A DNA stretch of 64,000 nucleotides from Campylobacteraceae bacterium (GTDB taxonomy: Bacteria > Campylobacterota > Campylobacteria > Campylobacterales > Campylobacteraceae), in contig JAISGD010000018.1 of the NCBI GenBank assembly GCA_031263195.1, positions 1-64,000 of the forward strand, read 5' to 3'. The number at the start of each line of letters is the position of its first letter. Positions within the stretch are counted from its first letter, which is position 1. Below, piece after piece: positions 19,110-28,796 of this stretch. The notes below the pieces were generated by a model. It had not been told where the DNA came from. It was given only the letters and a program-made list of their open reading frames with translations, and made no database searches. Both the position numbers and the translations under genes were made by a program.

Positions 19110-20615
19110 TTATTCTAAGCTTTTAATATCCTCGTCAAATTCAACTCTTTCAATTTTACTGAATTCGTCTGAAATTTTAGAGGTGGTCACGGAGATTTCC
19201 TTAACGTCTTTGTGGACAGTGTCTATATGTTTTGAGAGTTGTTCCCATCGCTCTTTGTAAAGTTTAAAATTTTTAGAAAGTTTTATCAGTTCTTCTTGGA
19301 TTTTTTTAGCTTGCTCTTTGGTTTTTATATCTCTAACGACTGCCATTATTGTGGTTAAAAGCGCCATAAGAGTCGTTGGAGAGGCTATCCAAACGCTTTT
19401 TTGCCTCGCATAATCAATTAAATTTTCGTGATAAGCGTTAATTTCCGCAAAAATTGCTTCTGCTGGTAAAAATAAAATCGCCAAATCGGAAGTTTCGCCT
19501 TTAATAATATACTTTGAAGCGATATCGTTTATATGCTTTTTCAAATCGTTTCTAAAATCATTTTGAAAACTCTTATCCTCGCCCATTTTTCTATAGTTTT
19601 CAAGCGGAAATTTTGAATCCACACATATAAGTCCAACGGGTGCCGGAGCTTTAATAACCGCGTCCGCTATGCTTGCATTTGAGAGGGTAAATTGGATATC
19701 GTATAAATCTTTTCTCTCGCCGAAAATAGATTTTAGTATAGCGTTTAACTGCACTTCGCCAAAAATTCCACGCGTCTTTTTATCCGTTAAAATACCTTGC
19801 AAAGAGACCACTTCGCCGCTCAAATTTTCTATAGTTTTTTGCGCTTGATTTATCTTGGCGATCCCAACTATTATCTCTTTAAAAGTTTTGTCTATATTTT
19901 CAAAACCGCTTTTTAGGCGATTTTCAACCTTTTCATTGATTTTGTCCAGTCTCTCATCGACTCTTTTAGTTAAACTCTCAAAATCTTTCGCGCTTTGAGC
20001 TTGTTGTTCTTTTAAAGAATTGCTTATCTTTTGCCCTAAAATCTCCAACTTCTCATGTAAAAACGTATTTAAATTTTTTTGCATAACTTCCAAAGAGGTT
20101 GATATTTTGATAAACAGTTCCGCATTTTTTTCTATCTGCTCTTTAAAAGTTTTGTCTATATTTTCAAAACCGCTTTTTAGGCGATTTTCAACCTTTTCAT
20201 TGATTTTGTCCAATCTCTCGTCAATTCTTTTGGTTAAACTCTCAAAATCTTTCGCGCTTTGGGCTTGTTGTTCTTTTAAAGAATTGCTTATCTTTTGCCC
20301 TAAAATCTCCAACTTCTCATGTAAAAACGTATTTAAGTTTTTTTGCATAACTTCCAGAGAAGTCGATATTTTGATAAACAGTTCCGCATTTTTTTCAAGT
20401 TGAATCTGTAAATTTTTACTGTTTTCAAGGGCTTTGGTATCCATTGAAGAGAGTTTTTCATACCAAAATTCTCTTATCCTCTCTTGCTCTTTTTGCCTTA
20501 AAAATTTCTCATCGTTAAGTGTTTTTGCAAGTAATTTAACATTGATATAAAGAAAAACCGAAACAGTCGCGCAACAAAGCAAAATACCGATAATGACAAT
20601 ACTCTCTATACTCAT
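19110..20615 (-). CDS. rmuC: DNA recombination protein RmuC
   Basis: RmuC domain (RGIFGEVQLNAIL...DSKFPLENYRK...ASPTTLMALL), N-terminal TM and coiled coil. Confidence 0.92.
   Translation of the reverse strand: MSIESIVIIGILLCCATVSVFLYINVKLLAKTLNDEKFLRQKEQERIREFWYEKLSSMDTKALENSKNLQIQLEKNAELFIKISTSLEVMQKNLNTFLHEKLEILGQKISNSLKEQQAQSAKDFESLTKRIDERLDKINEKVENRLKSGFENIDKTFKEQIEKNAELFIKISTSLEVMQKNLNTFLHEKLEILGQKISNSLKEQQAQSAKDFESLTKRVDERLDKINEKVENRLKSGFENIDKTFKEIIVGIAKINQAQKTIENLSGEVVSLQGILTDKKTRGIFGEVQLNAILKSIFGERKDLYDIQFTLSNASIADAVIKAPAPVGLICVDSKFPLENYRKMGEDKSFQNDFRNDLKKHINDIASKYIIKGETSDLAILFLPAEAIFAEINAYHENLIDYARQKSVWIASPTTLMALLTTIMAVVRDIKTKEQAKKIQEELIKLSKNFKLYKERWEQLSKHIDTVHKDVKEISVTTSKISDEFSKIERVEFDEDIKSLE
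19875..20396 (-). repeat. Near-identical tandem duplication within rmuC (two 258-bp units, period 264 bp = 88 codons)
   Basis: EKNAELFIKISTSLEVMQKNLNTFLHEKLEILGQKISNSLKEQQAQSAKDFESLTKR[I/V]DERLDKINEKVENRLKSGFENIDKTFKE occurs twice; DNA copies 19875-20132 and 20139-20396. Confidence 0.97.
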
Positions 20616-20942
20616 TTACTCTATCTCCAGTGTATCTAATACCTTTTGTTTAAAGCGGATAATTTCTATCTTCTGTCTCAAATCGCGATTCTCTTCCATA
20701 AGAATGGAGTATTCACTCCATAATGCGCTAATATCGCGACTGTGATAATATATCTGATTTTTGATATAAATCATCGGCAATAAAAGTACAAAGCCTATTA
20801 TCATAACGACATATGTCCAAATCAAAAATTTTAGCGATATATTTTTTTCTTGCCGCGGCTTTTTATCATTATGCATTTGTATACCGCTTTGAACACTGAT
20901 GTCTATATCTTTGTAAATATTAAGCTCGTTTTTATCCTTCAC
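20616..20942 (-). CDS. Small bitopic membrane protein, FtsL-like by position and topology
   Basis: One TM followed by a coiled-coil-like segment, overlaps the 3' end of rsmH. Confidence 0.5.
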   Translation of the reverse strand: MKDKNELNIYKDIDISVQSGIQMHNDKKPRQEKNISLKFLIWTYVVMIIGFVLLLPMIYIKNQIYYHSRDISALWSEYSILMEENRDLRQKIEIIRFKQKVLDTLEIE

Positions 20943-21870
20943 GCGCTCCCCTTTTGATATAAAACGCGCGAAGTTTTGAGCTGCGACTTCTTGGATTTGT
21001 TTTTATCTCTTCCGATGTGGGTTCAACTGCTTTTTTGGTAATTATCCAACCCAAAGCATTATTATTACCACATTCACATTTAAGGGCGGAAGAAGGGCAA
21101 ACACAGGATTTCGACCAAGCTTTGAATGTCTGCTTTACTATCCTGTCTTCCAGCGAATGAAAAGAGATAATGCAAACTATACACTCATCTATACTACTCA
21201 TTTTGATACTTCTAAGCAACTCTTCAAGTTCATTAAGTTCTTGATTGACTTCAATACGTATCGCTTGAAACACTAATGTCGCCGGTGATACTTTTCTGCC
21301 GTTAACATGTCCCTTTCTTCCAACTAAATCGGCTAAAGTTTTAGCCTCTTTTATAGGGTTTTTCTCACGTGTATCACATATAAGTTTCGCTATCTTTTTA
21401 TACTCTCTAAGCTCACCATAATCTTTTAAAACACGCTCCAACTCATTTTTCGAATAGCGATTGACAACTTCATATGCACTTAAAGTCTGAGCTGTATCCA
21501 TACGCATATCAAGTTTTAAGGAGTCAAATCCAAAACCTCTGTCATTACTGTCAAGTTGCAATGAAGAGACACCTACATCAGCCAAAATACCCCGTATAGG
21601 CAAATGCTCATATTTACTGACAATATTACTGAAATTTTTATGCTCTATCGTTACTCTGTTTTTAAATTTTTCAAGTCTCTTTTTTGAAAACTCAATCGCT
21701 TCCTCGTCGCGATCGCAGCCTATTACATGTAAAGAGTTTTTTTCGTCTAAAAGCATATGAGTATGTCCCGCGTAACCAAGCGTGCAATCTATCAAATACC
21801 CGTCTTCTATGGGCTTAAAAATCTCTTTTACTTCGTTTGGCATAACCGATATATGCGGAATTTGCAACAA
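20932..21870 (-). CDS. rsmH: 16S rRNA (cytosine1402-N4)-methyltransferase RsmH (MraW)
   Basis: HISVMPNEV, DCTLGYAGHTHMLL, DVGVSSLQLDSNDRGFGF, FHSLEDRIVKQ; TTG start with AAGGA SD. Confidence 0.95.
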   Translation of the reverse strand: MLQIPHISVMPNEVKEIFKPIEDGYLIDCTLGYAGHTHMLLDEKNSLHVIGCDRDEEAIEFSKKRLEKFKNRVTIEHKNFSNIVSKYEHLPIRGILADVGVSSLQLDSNDRGFGFDSLKLDMRMDTAQTLSAYEVVNRYSKNELERVLKDYGELREYKKIAKLICDTREKNPIKEAKTLADLVGRKGHVNGRKVSPATLVFQAIRIEVNQELNELEELLRSIKMSSIDECIVCIISFHSLEDRIVKQTFKAWSKSCVCPSSALKCECGNNNALGWIITKKAVEPTSEEIKTNPRSRSSKLRAFYIKRGAREG

Positions 21871-21930
21871 TTTTTCCTTATCAAATAATTTATAAGATAT
21901 AATACACAATTTAGCTTTCAAAAAGGTTGA

Positions 21931-22512
21931 ATGACGATGCAAAATTATTTGGTAAATGAGTTAAATGAGATTTCGCTTTCTATGTTTAGAAAGAATTTTT
22001 TCGGTATATATCACGGTTCCATATCCGCACGAACCGAACAGAATAAATTTATTATCAATAAAAAAAACGCGATTTTTGACAGGATTGGCGAAAATTCACT
22101 TGTAGAATTATACTCAAAAAAAGATTACAGATGGAATGACGCAAGTATTGATGCCAGGATACATCTTAGTATATATACTAACATCAGCGAAGCTAAATAC
22201 ATCTGCTATGCTATGCCGCCCTATACTGTTGCTTATACGCTCAACCATAACAATATCATTCCAAAAGACTACTTTGGGCTTATGCTCATAGGAAAAATAA
22301 ATATTTATGACTCAAAGCGATTTGAAGATTGGTACGAAAGAGCGAATGTCGAAATATATAGATATTTTATAGAAAAAAATACTAACATAATAGTCGTAAA
22401 GGGTTATGGTATTTTTGCATATGACCGTGATATATACTCTTTGGCTAAAAATATTGCTTTGATAGAGAATACTTGCAGAGTTTTGCTGTTAGCGGCAAAT
22501 GAAAAACAGTAG
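21931..22512 (+). CDS. Class II aldolase/adducin-domain-like protein
   Basis: MFRKNFFGIYHGSISARTEQNKFIINKKNAIFDRI..AYTLNHNNIIPKDYFG; location upstream of ppiD-ftsA. Confidence 0.6.
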   Translation: MTMQNYLVNELNEISLSMFRKNFFGIYHGSISARTEQNKFIINKKNAIFDRIGENSLVELYSKKDYRWNDASIDARIHLSIYTNISEAKYICYAMPPYTVAYTLNHNNIIPKDYFGLMLIGKINIYDSKRFEDWYERANVEIYRYFIEKNTNIIVVKGYGIFAYDRDIYSLAKNIALIENTCRVLLLAANEKQ

Positions 22513-22668
22513 CGTTTTATAAAAAATATAAATAGGCTAACAAAAATTACTAACAAAATCGCTTTTTATCAGCAAAAGATGTAAAGAAAAGCCTATTTTA
22601 AGCTATTTTAAACACTTTTAAGTGTACAATCTAACAGATTTAGTTTGTTATTGAGAGGATGCTTTATT

Positions 22669-24129
22669 ATGATTACTTGGATGCAACGCCATAAGAAATA
22701 TTTAATAGTAACAGTTTGGGTTAGCGTTATCGCATTTGTGGCGGCAGGTTTTATAGGTTGGGGAGCTTACGATTTTAACCTTACAAGGTCATCTTCCGTC
22801 GCTAAAGTCGGTGAACGCGCGATAAGCAAACAGCTATTCTCGCATACTTATGCAAATTACTTCAATAACTATAATACTAACAACTTTAATGGTGAGCTAA
22901 CGCAAGAGCAAGCAAGAGAGATGGGACTTGAGAATATTGTCTTGGATTCATTGATAAATAAAGCTTTGTTTTTAAACTTTGCCGATGAGCTTGGCATTAT
23001 GGCATCAAACAACGATGTAGTTGAACTCATAACGGCAAATAATAATTTTTATGATAACGGTACATTCAGCAAAGACGTTTACCGCTCAATACTCCGCCAA
23101 TCAGGTCTCAAGCCGACCGATTACGAAGAAGCATTAAAAGAAGATGTTATATTAAATAAACTCTATGCGATAATTATGAATTTTCCGGTAAGTGAAATAG
23201 ATAAAGAGATATTGGGCTCAACACTGTTTATGGAAGATAGACTTTCAATAGCCACAGTTACGGTTAATGACAATGAAATTAAAATCGGCGAAGATGAGAT
23301 AAAGTCATATTGGGATACTTCAAAAGACAATTTTTTAACAGAAAAAGTTTACTACCTTGAGAGTGTTTTTATACCGCTTTCAAAAGAGAAATTAAGCGAA
23401 GACGATATTAAAGCTTACTATGAGGAGACAAAATATTTCTATAAAGATAACGAAGACAGAATATTAGACTACATAGCAGCCAAAAAAGATGTTGAAAAAG
23501 CTTTAAGAATCGAAAATGCCAAAAAAGACGCGCTGAAAGCTTATCTATCTTTTAAAAAAGGGGAGATAACAGCTGATAAAAACATAACCGTTAAAGAGTC
23601 AAGCAGCGAATATAATATATCGCTTTTTGACGAAATAAGCGAAGGTGAAACTTTACAGCCTATCCAAAAAGACAACGGATGGGAAGTTTTAAAACTTACC
23701 AGCATGGATTTACCCGCTCCAAAAACATATGAAGAGGCAAAACCACAAGTTTTAAATGCTTTGAAAGCCAACAAAAAGATTGAACTTTTAGCTCAAAAAT
23801 CACAAGATAGACTTAACTTTTTCAAAGGAAGCGATTTGGGCTTTGTGACAAGAGATACCGGTAATATCACAGGACTTACACCCCAGCAGGCGGAACAGTT
23901 TATTAACAATATATTTGCTTCAAAAGAAAAAAAAGGATATGTAATACTTGGAGATAAAGCTTATCTATACAATATAGTTGAGCAAAAACTACCAAACAGC
24001 GATAAGTTAGAACAAAATGACTTAACTCTTGATAATACAATGAGAAGAATCAGAGAATATGAAATACAGCAAAAACTTATCAATATGCTCAGTAAAAAAT
24101 ATAAAATTGAGCGATATTATAAAGGATAA
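22669..24129 (+). CDS. SurA_N/PpiD-like periplasmic peptidyl-prolyl isomerase/chaperone
   Basis: MITWMQRHKKYLIVTVWVSVIAFVAAGFIGWGAYDF, SurA_N-like region. Confidence 0.85.
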   Translation: MITWMQRHKKYLIVTVWVSVIAFVAAGFIGWGAYDFNLTRSSSVAKVGERAISKQLFSHTYANYFNNYNTNNFNGELTQEQAREMGLENIVLDSLINKALFLNFADELGIMASNNDVVELITANNNFYDNGTFSKDVYRSILRQSGLKPTDYEEALKEDVILNKLYAIIMNFPVSEIDKEILGSTLFMEDRLSIATVTVNDNEIKIGEDEIKSYWDTSKDNFLTEKVYYLESVFIPLSKEKLSEDDIKAYYEETKYFYKDNEDRILDYIAAKKDVEKALRIENAKKDALKAYLSFKKGEITADKNITVKESSSEYNISLFDEISEGETLQPIQKDNGWEVLKLTSMDLPAPKTYEEAKPQVLNALKANKKIELLAQKSQDRLNFFKGSDLGFVTRDTGNITGLTPQQAEQFINNIFASKEKKGYVILGDKAYLYNIVEQKLPNSDKLEQNDLTLDNTMRRIREYEIQQKLINMLSKKYKIERYYKG

Positions 24130-25502
24130 TGTCTATGACAATTTTAGGTATTGACATAGGTACAACCAAAATTTGTGCTATTATAGCCCAAAAAAATAAT
24201 TTAGGCGATACAAAGATACTTGGTGTCGGTGTCGCAAAATCTCAAGGCTTGAAGAGAGGAATTATCACAAATATTGACCTTGCTTCAAAGTCTATTAAAA
24301 CCGCTATCGGTGAAGCTAAAAGAGCGGCAGGGATGCAGTTTGAGAGAGTCATTGTATCCATATCGGGTGCTTACGTTAAAAGTATGGATAGCAGCGGCGT
24401 AGTCAATATCCCTAACCGCGATATAGGTATTAAAGAGATAAACCGTGCTATGCAGATGGCTGACTATAATGCCAACGCCACAATACCGCAAGAACATGAA
24501 AAACTGCATGTTCTTCCGTATAATTTCATAGTAGACGATCAGTCTTTTATAGAAGATCCGCTTGGTATGAACGGTGGCAGGCTTGAAGTACAAGTACACA
24601 TTATCACAGTACAAAGATCATCTTTAATAAATCTAAAAAAGGCAGTAAAACTCGCAGGTATTGAGATAGATAATCTTGTGTTAAACAGTTACGCCTCAAG
24701 TATAGCCGCACTTAGCAGAGATGAGAAAGAACTTGGGGTTGTCATTATAGATTTGGGTGGTGCTACCTGCAATATGGCTATACATGTAGGAAATTCCATA
24801 CGATACAACGACTTTTTAGGCGTTGGCTCTGCAAATATAACAAACGATATATCTATGGCGCTGCATACGCCGATACATTCTGCAGAAGAGACGAAAATTA
24901 AATATGGCTCTTTGAAAAATATCTCCAGCGAATTGATAAAGCTGCCGATTATCGGAGATGAACACTCCTCTCACGAGGTATCTTTGGAGATGGTTTCAAA
25001 TGTGATATACGCAAGAGTTGAAGAGACTTTGGCGATACTTTCTAACTCTTTGAATAAAAGCGGCTATAAAGATAAAATCGGCGCTGGACTTGTACTAACC
25101 GGCGGTATGACAAAACTTGAAGGATTAAGAGAGTTAGCAGCAGCGATTTTTAATATGCCGGTAAGAATGGCGAAACCGAAAGAGATGGAGGGGTTATTTG
25201 AGATTTTAAGGGACCCCGGATTTTCAACGGCGGTAGGTTTGGTACTTTACGGCAGCGGATATTTTACGCCTTATGAGATTGACTCCAATAAAAAATTGCG
25301 ATACAAAAATGAGATACTTGAAGAGGGTAAAAATATCAATATATTGCAATCGGATGAAGACGATGACGACCTGCTTAGAGGAGAAGATTTGCGCTTAGAT
25401 AGTAATATAAAATCTTCAAATCTATCGGATATAGATAAAAAACCAAATAGAGTCGCGGTGTTTTTTAAAAGTTTATGGCACCGCTTAACGCAACTATTTT
25501 AA
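24129..25502 (+). CDS. ftsA: Cell division protein FtsA
   Basis: TILGIDIGTTKICAIIAQ, SHS2 region, VVIIDLGGATCNMAI, LTGGMTKLEG. Confidence 0.95.
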   Translation: MSMTILGIDIGTTKICAIIAQKNNLGDTKILGVGVAKSQGLKRGIITNIDLASKSIKTAIGEAKRAAGMQFERVIVSISGAYVKSMDSSGVVNIPNRDIGIKEINRAMQMADYNANATIPQEHEKLHVLPYNFIVDDQSFIEDPLGMNGGRLEVQVHIITVQRSSLINLKKAVKLAGIEIDNLVLNSYASSIAALSRDEKELGVVIIDLGGATCNMAIHVGNSIRYNDFLGVGSANITNDISMALHTPIHSAEETKIKYGSLKNISSELIKLPIIGDEHSSHEVSLEMVSNVIYARVEETLAILSNSLNKSGYKDKIGAGLVLTGGMTKLEGLRELAAAIFNMPVRMAKPKEMEGLFEILRDPGFSTAVGLVLYGSGYFTPYEIDSNKKLRYKNEILEEGKNINILQSDEDDDDLLRGEDLRLDSNIKSSNLSDIDKKPNRVAVFFKSLWHRLTQLF

Positions 25503-25509
25503 AGGGGAG

Positions 25510-26643
25510 ATGATGAGCAATTTTAAAGTAGAAGAAACGAAGCAGGTTTATGGCGCAAAAATAAAAGTAATTGGCGTTGGCGGAGGCGGAGGCAATATGA
25601 TCAATCATATGGTCAAAGACAATATGAAAGGTATTGATTTGATAGCCGCCAATACAGATGCGCAAGCACTTGAAAATTCATTAGCAACCGTCAAAATCCA
25701 AATTGGTGAGAGAACAACAAGAGGCTTGGGTTCCGGCGGCAAAGCTGAAGTAGGCAGAGCGTCTGCAGAAGAGAGTTACGAAGAGATTAAAAGCGCATTA
25801 GAACACGCAGATATTGTATTTATAGCTTCCGGTTTAGGAGGCGGTACAGGAACAGGTGCGGCTCCACTTGTAGCACAGGCAGCAAAAGAAGTCGGTGCCC
25901 TAACTGTATCTATCGTGACTAAACCGTTTGCATTTGAAGGTAAAAAAAGAATGGGTTCTGCTGAAAAGGGTCTTGCAGAACTTACAAAAGAGAGTGATTC
26001 TATAGTAGTCATACCAAATGATAAACTTTTAAGTATTATAGACGCTAACCTTGGCGTTAGAGAAAGTTTTGAGATAGTGGACAATGTCTTATGTCGTGCC
26101 GTTAGCGGTATGAGCGGCGTTATCCTCTCTAAGGGTATTATCAATGTAGATTTTGCCGATGTACAGACAGTAATGAGTCACCGAGGCAAAGCACTTTTAG
26201 GGGTTGGTGAAAGCACTGGTACAGACGCAGCGAATGACGCTGTAAGAAATGCAATACAATCCCCATTGCTTGACGATATGTCCATAAACGGCGCGCTTGG
26301 TGTACTTGTGCATTTCTACGCACATCCAAAAGATTGCCCTCTTAGAAAATTGCAGGAAGCTATGAATATAGTATACGATGCAGCAAAAAGCGATGAAGCG
26401 GACATAATATTCGGTATTACAACGGATGAAAGTATCAAAGAGGGTTATGTCAGAGTAACAATAGTAGCGACCGGCTTTGACAGCCAAATTGCAAACATAC
26501 CTATAGTAACAAACAAACCAACGATCAACAGAGAACGTCCTTTATCTATTAACACAAGCAACATGGTACTAGTCTCCGGAAGCGATAGTATGCAAGAAGA
26601 TTATTTGGATATACCGACAATCATACGAAACCAAATGGATTAA
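25510..26643 (+). CDS. ftsZ: Cell division protein FtsZ
   Basis: IKVIGVGGGGGNMINHM, GGGTGTGAAP, C-terminal peptide DYLDIPTIIRNQ. Confidence 0.98.
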   Translation: MMSNFKVEETKQVYGAKIKVIGVGGGGGNMINHMVKDNMKGIDLIAANTDAQALENSLATVKIQIGERTTRGLGSGGKAEVGRASAEESYEEIKSALEHADIVFIASGLGGGTGTGAAPLVAQAAKEVGALTVSIVTKPFAFEGKKRMGSAEKGLAELTKESDSIVVIPNDKLLSIIDANLGVRESFEIVDNVLCRAVSGMSGVILSKGIINVDFADVQTVMSHRGKALLGVGESTGTDAANDAVRNAIQSPLLDDMSINGALGVLVHFYAHPKDCPLRKLQEAMNIVYDAAKSDEADIIFGITTDESIKEGYVRVTIVATGFDSQIANIPIVTNKPTINRERPLSINTSNMVLVSGSDSMQEDYLDIPTIIRNQMD

Positions 26644-26665
26644 TTTCTATTCAATCTCCTTAAAT

Positions 26666-26712
26666 GGCGCAGGCTTAATTTTCTCTCCTTTTAGCCTGCG
26701 CCTGTTTTTTTA
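26666..26712 (+). terminator. Rho-independent terminator after ftsZ
   Basis: GGCGCAGGCT...AGCCTGCGCC 10-bp stem followed by TGTTTTTTT. Confidence 0.9.
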
Positions 26713-27495
26713 ATATAGTTTTTGCAATCAATTGGAATTCAATCAGATATTGTATTTTTCGGCAAAAATAATCAAAGCTGTAAGTTACTTTGGATTTATA
26801 GGATAAATCATTAATAGTAAAAAATTCAAATTGTTTTAATTTTCCTATAAAACAGGTAAAAGTTGTACTGATTTCACACAATTTTGTAAAAATATGGAGC
26901 CATTTAGGGGTTTGTTTTCGTAAAAGCTACTTGACATAACAACAAAGTTTTTCCATACTGCTAAAATATAATTTCTCAGTTTATCCAATAGCTATAACGG
27001 AAGGTGATATTAATCGGCGCAACTAATCGCAAAAATGATTCATAACCATGTAGAAGCGAAATCCACTACCTGCTTTTTCTGATTTACTCTCAAGATAACT
27101 ACTCAAACTGTCGTTTTTTCAATACAAACACCAATATATTACCGGCATGGATGAAGTCCTTATGCTTCTTATAAATGCATTCGACAATGTTCTCAAGAGT
27201 CAATTAATATACTCAACCGGATAACCTACCAGCCAAATCTACAATCATACATGTGAAATATTTATCATAATTTTTCAAAAGTAACTATCATATTCACAAA
27301 AAGACTGTATTCCTTATTGTAATGAAAAATATGAGTATACTTAACTTTATGAATAAAAATCCCATTTTATATATTTAATATATTTATAAATTTAAGTTAT
27401 GTAAACCATTACTTATTTTAAAACTGCATTTTAAACAGGCTATTTTAATATTGTGATACACTTACTTTATAAAATTCTACTCATATCTATGCAAA

Positions 27496-27978
27496 CTACT
27501 TTAAAAACAGCCAAACACGTCTAAAAAATAGAGTTATCTGCGATAGTAAAACCACCTTCATAACAATTTCACTCCAATTATGCATATTTTTAAACTCAAC
27601 CGTTGCTGTCACTTCCAAACCTGCAATTTGCGCCTCTACGATATATGGCGTAAAGTATAAAACAAACGCCATTGAACCAAACAATGCGATAAAAAGTACA
27701 ACTGCACTTATAAAATCATATTTCTTTATTCTATACAAATATATCTCATATATCGCCGCTAAAAACATGCAAAACATTAGCAAAACATTAAATTTTAAAA
27801 ATATCTGAGTCATTAAAATGCCGCTTTGAAAATGATTTAGCACACCTATACCCAAAAAATTATCGGGATAAAAAATAACAGGAGCCGTCAACATACCAAT
27901 AGCTATTTCAGCACCTATGCAAATCCCCAACAGTAATAGATATACTATAAAAAAACTCTTTTGCCAAGATGATTTCAT
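27496..27978 (-). CDS. DUF4149-like small membrane protein
   Basis: Four TM-like segments; GAEIAIGMLTAPVIF motif. Confidence 0.65.
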   Translation of the reverse strand: MKSSWQKSFFIVYLLLLGICIGAEIAIGMLTAPVIFYPDNFLGIGVLNHFQSGILMTQIFLKFNVLLMFCMFLAAIYEIYLYRIKKYDFISAVVLFIALFGSMAFVLYFTPYIVEAQIAGLEVTATVEFKNMHNWSEIVMKVVLLSQITLFFRRVWLFLK

Positions 27979-28796
27979 TCTTGTCCTTTTATTATAAATC
28001 CTCTATCAAGACCACTTAAATCCTGATAAAATGAGTAATTTTTTATGCCATTCTCTTGAAAAAACAGCTCCATACAATTCTTTTGATCGTAACCCATTTC
28101 ACACACGAGCGGCACACCGCCAAATTTTAAAGACAGCAATACGATACTTTTTAGTATTTCATCACCGCAAGTGCCACCAAAAAGCGCACTATGCGGTTCA
28201 TTCAACACATGTTTTTCAAGATTTTCTTTTGTAGAGACATATGGGGGATTTGATACGATAATATCGGGCTTATCAAATCCATCAAGATAATTTGAAAAGT
28301 AAAATTCCGCCCTATCCTGCACACCAAACTTTTTTGCATTACGACGTGATAGTGCTACAGCTTTTTCGTTTATATCACTTCCTTTGATTCTAATATTAGG
28401 CAGCAACAAAGCCAATATGATGCTTACAACACCACTTCCCACGCCTATCTCAGCTACATTTTTCGCATTAAACTCTCTTACCAATTCCACGGTTTTATCC
28501 ACAAGTATTTCAGTTTCAGGGCGCGGAACTAAAACCCCCTCCTCTATCTCAAACTCTCTTGAGTAGAAAGATACCTTTTTTGTGATATATTCCAACGGCG
28601 TGTGTTCAGCACGGCGTTTTATCCACTCTAAAAAACCGTCGACATCTTGCACTTGAGTCTCATCATGAGCGACTAAAAAACTGTCATCTTTTCTCATCCA
28701 CTCTCTTAGCAAAATAAAAGCTTCACGTCTAGGATTTGCCACATTTTGAAGCATTTTTGCCCCTATATCCAAAAGCTCTTTAGCGCTTAGCATCAA
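27975..28796 (-). CDS. prmC: Release factor glutamine methyltransferase PrmC
   Basis: VLVPRPETEILVD, EIGVGSGVVSI, IIVSNPPYVS. Confidence 0.95.
   Translation of the reverse strand: MMLSAKELLDIGAKMLQNVANPRREAFILLREWMRKDDSFLVAHDETQVQDVDGFLEWIKRRAEHTPLEYITKKVSFYSREFEIEEGVLVPRPETEILVDKTVELVREFNAKNVAEIGVGSGVVSIILALLLPNIRIKGSDINEKAVALSRRNAKKFGVQDRAEFYFSNYLDGFDKPDIIVSNPPYVSTKENLEKHVLNEPHSALFGGTCGDEILKSIVLLSLKFGGVPLVCEMGYDQKNCMELFFQENGIKNYSFYQDLSGLDRGFIIKGQE

Noticed and set aside
20020-20403. 127-aa plus-strand ORF with internal repeat
   Set aside because: Mirror image of the rmuC tandem duplication, not an independent repeat protein
26141-26487. Antisense ORFs within ftsZ
   Set aside because: Overlap a strongly conserved coding sequence on the other strand
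27001-27260. Decayed histidine kinase or AAA+ ATPase after ftsZ
   Set aside because: Short motif-like peptides occur on both strands and are mutually inconsistent; not enough to call a pseudogene
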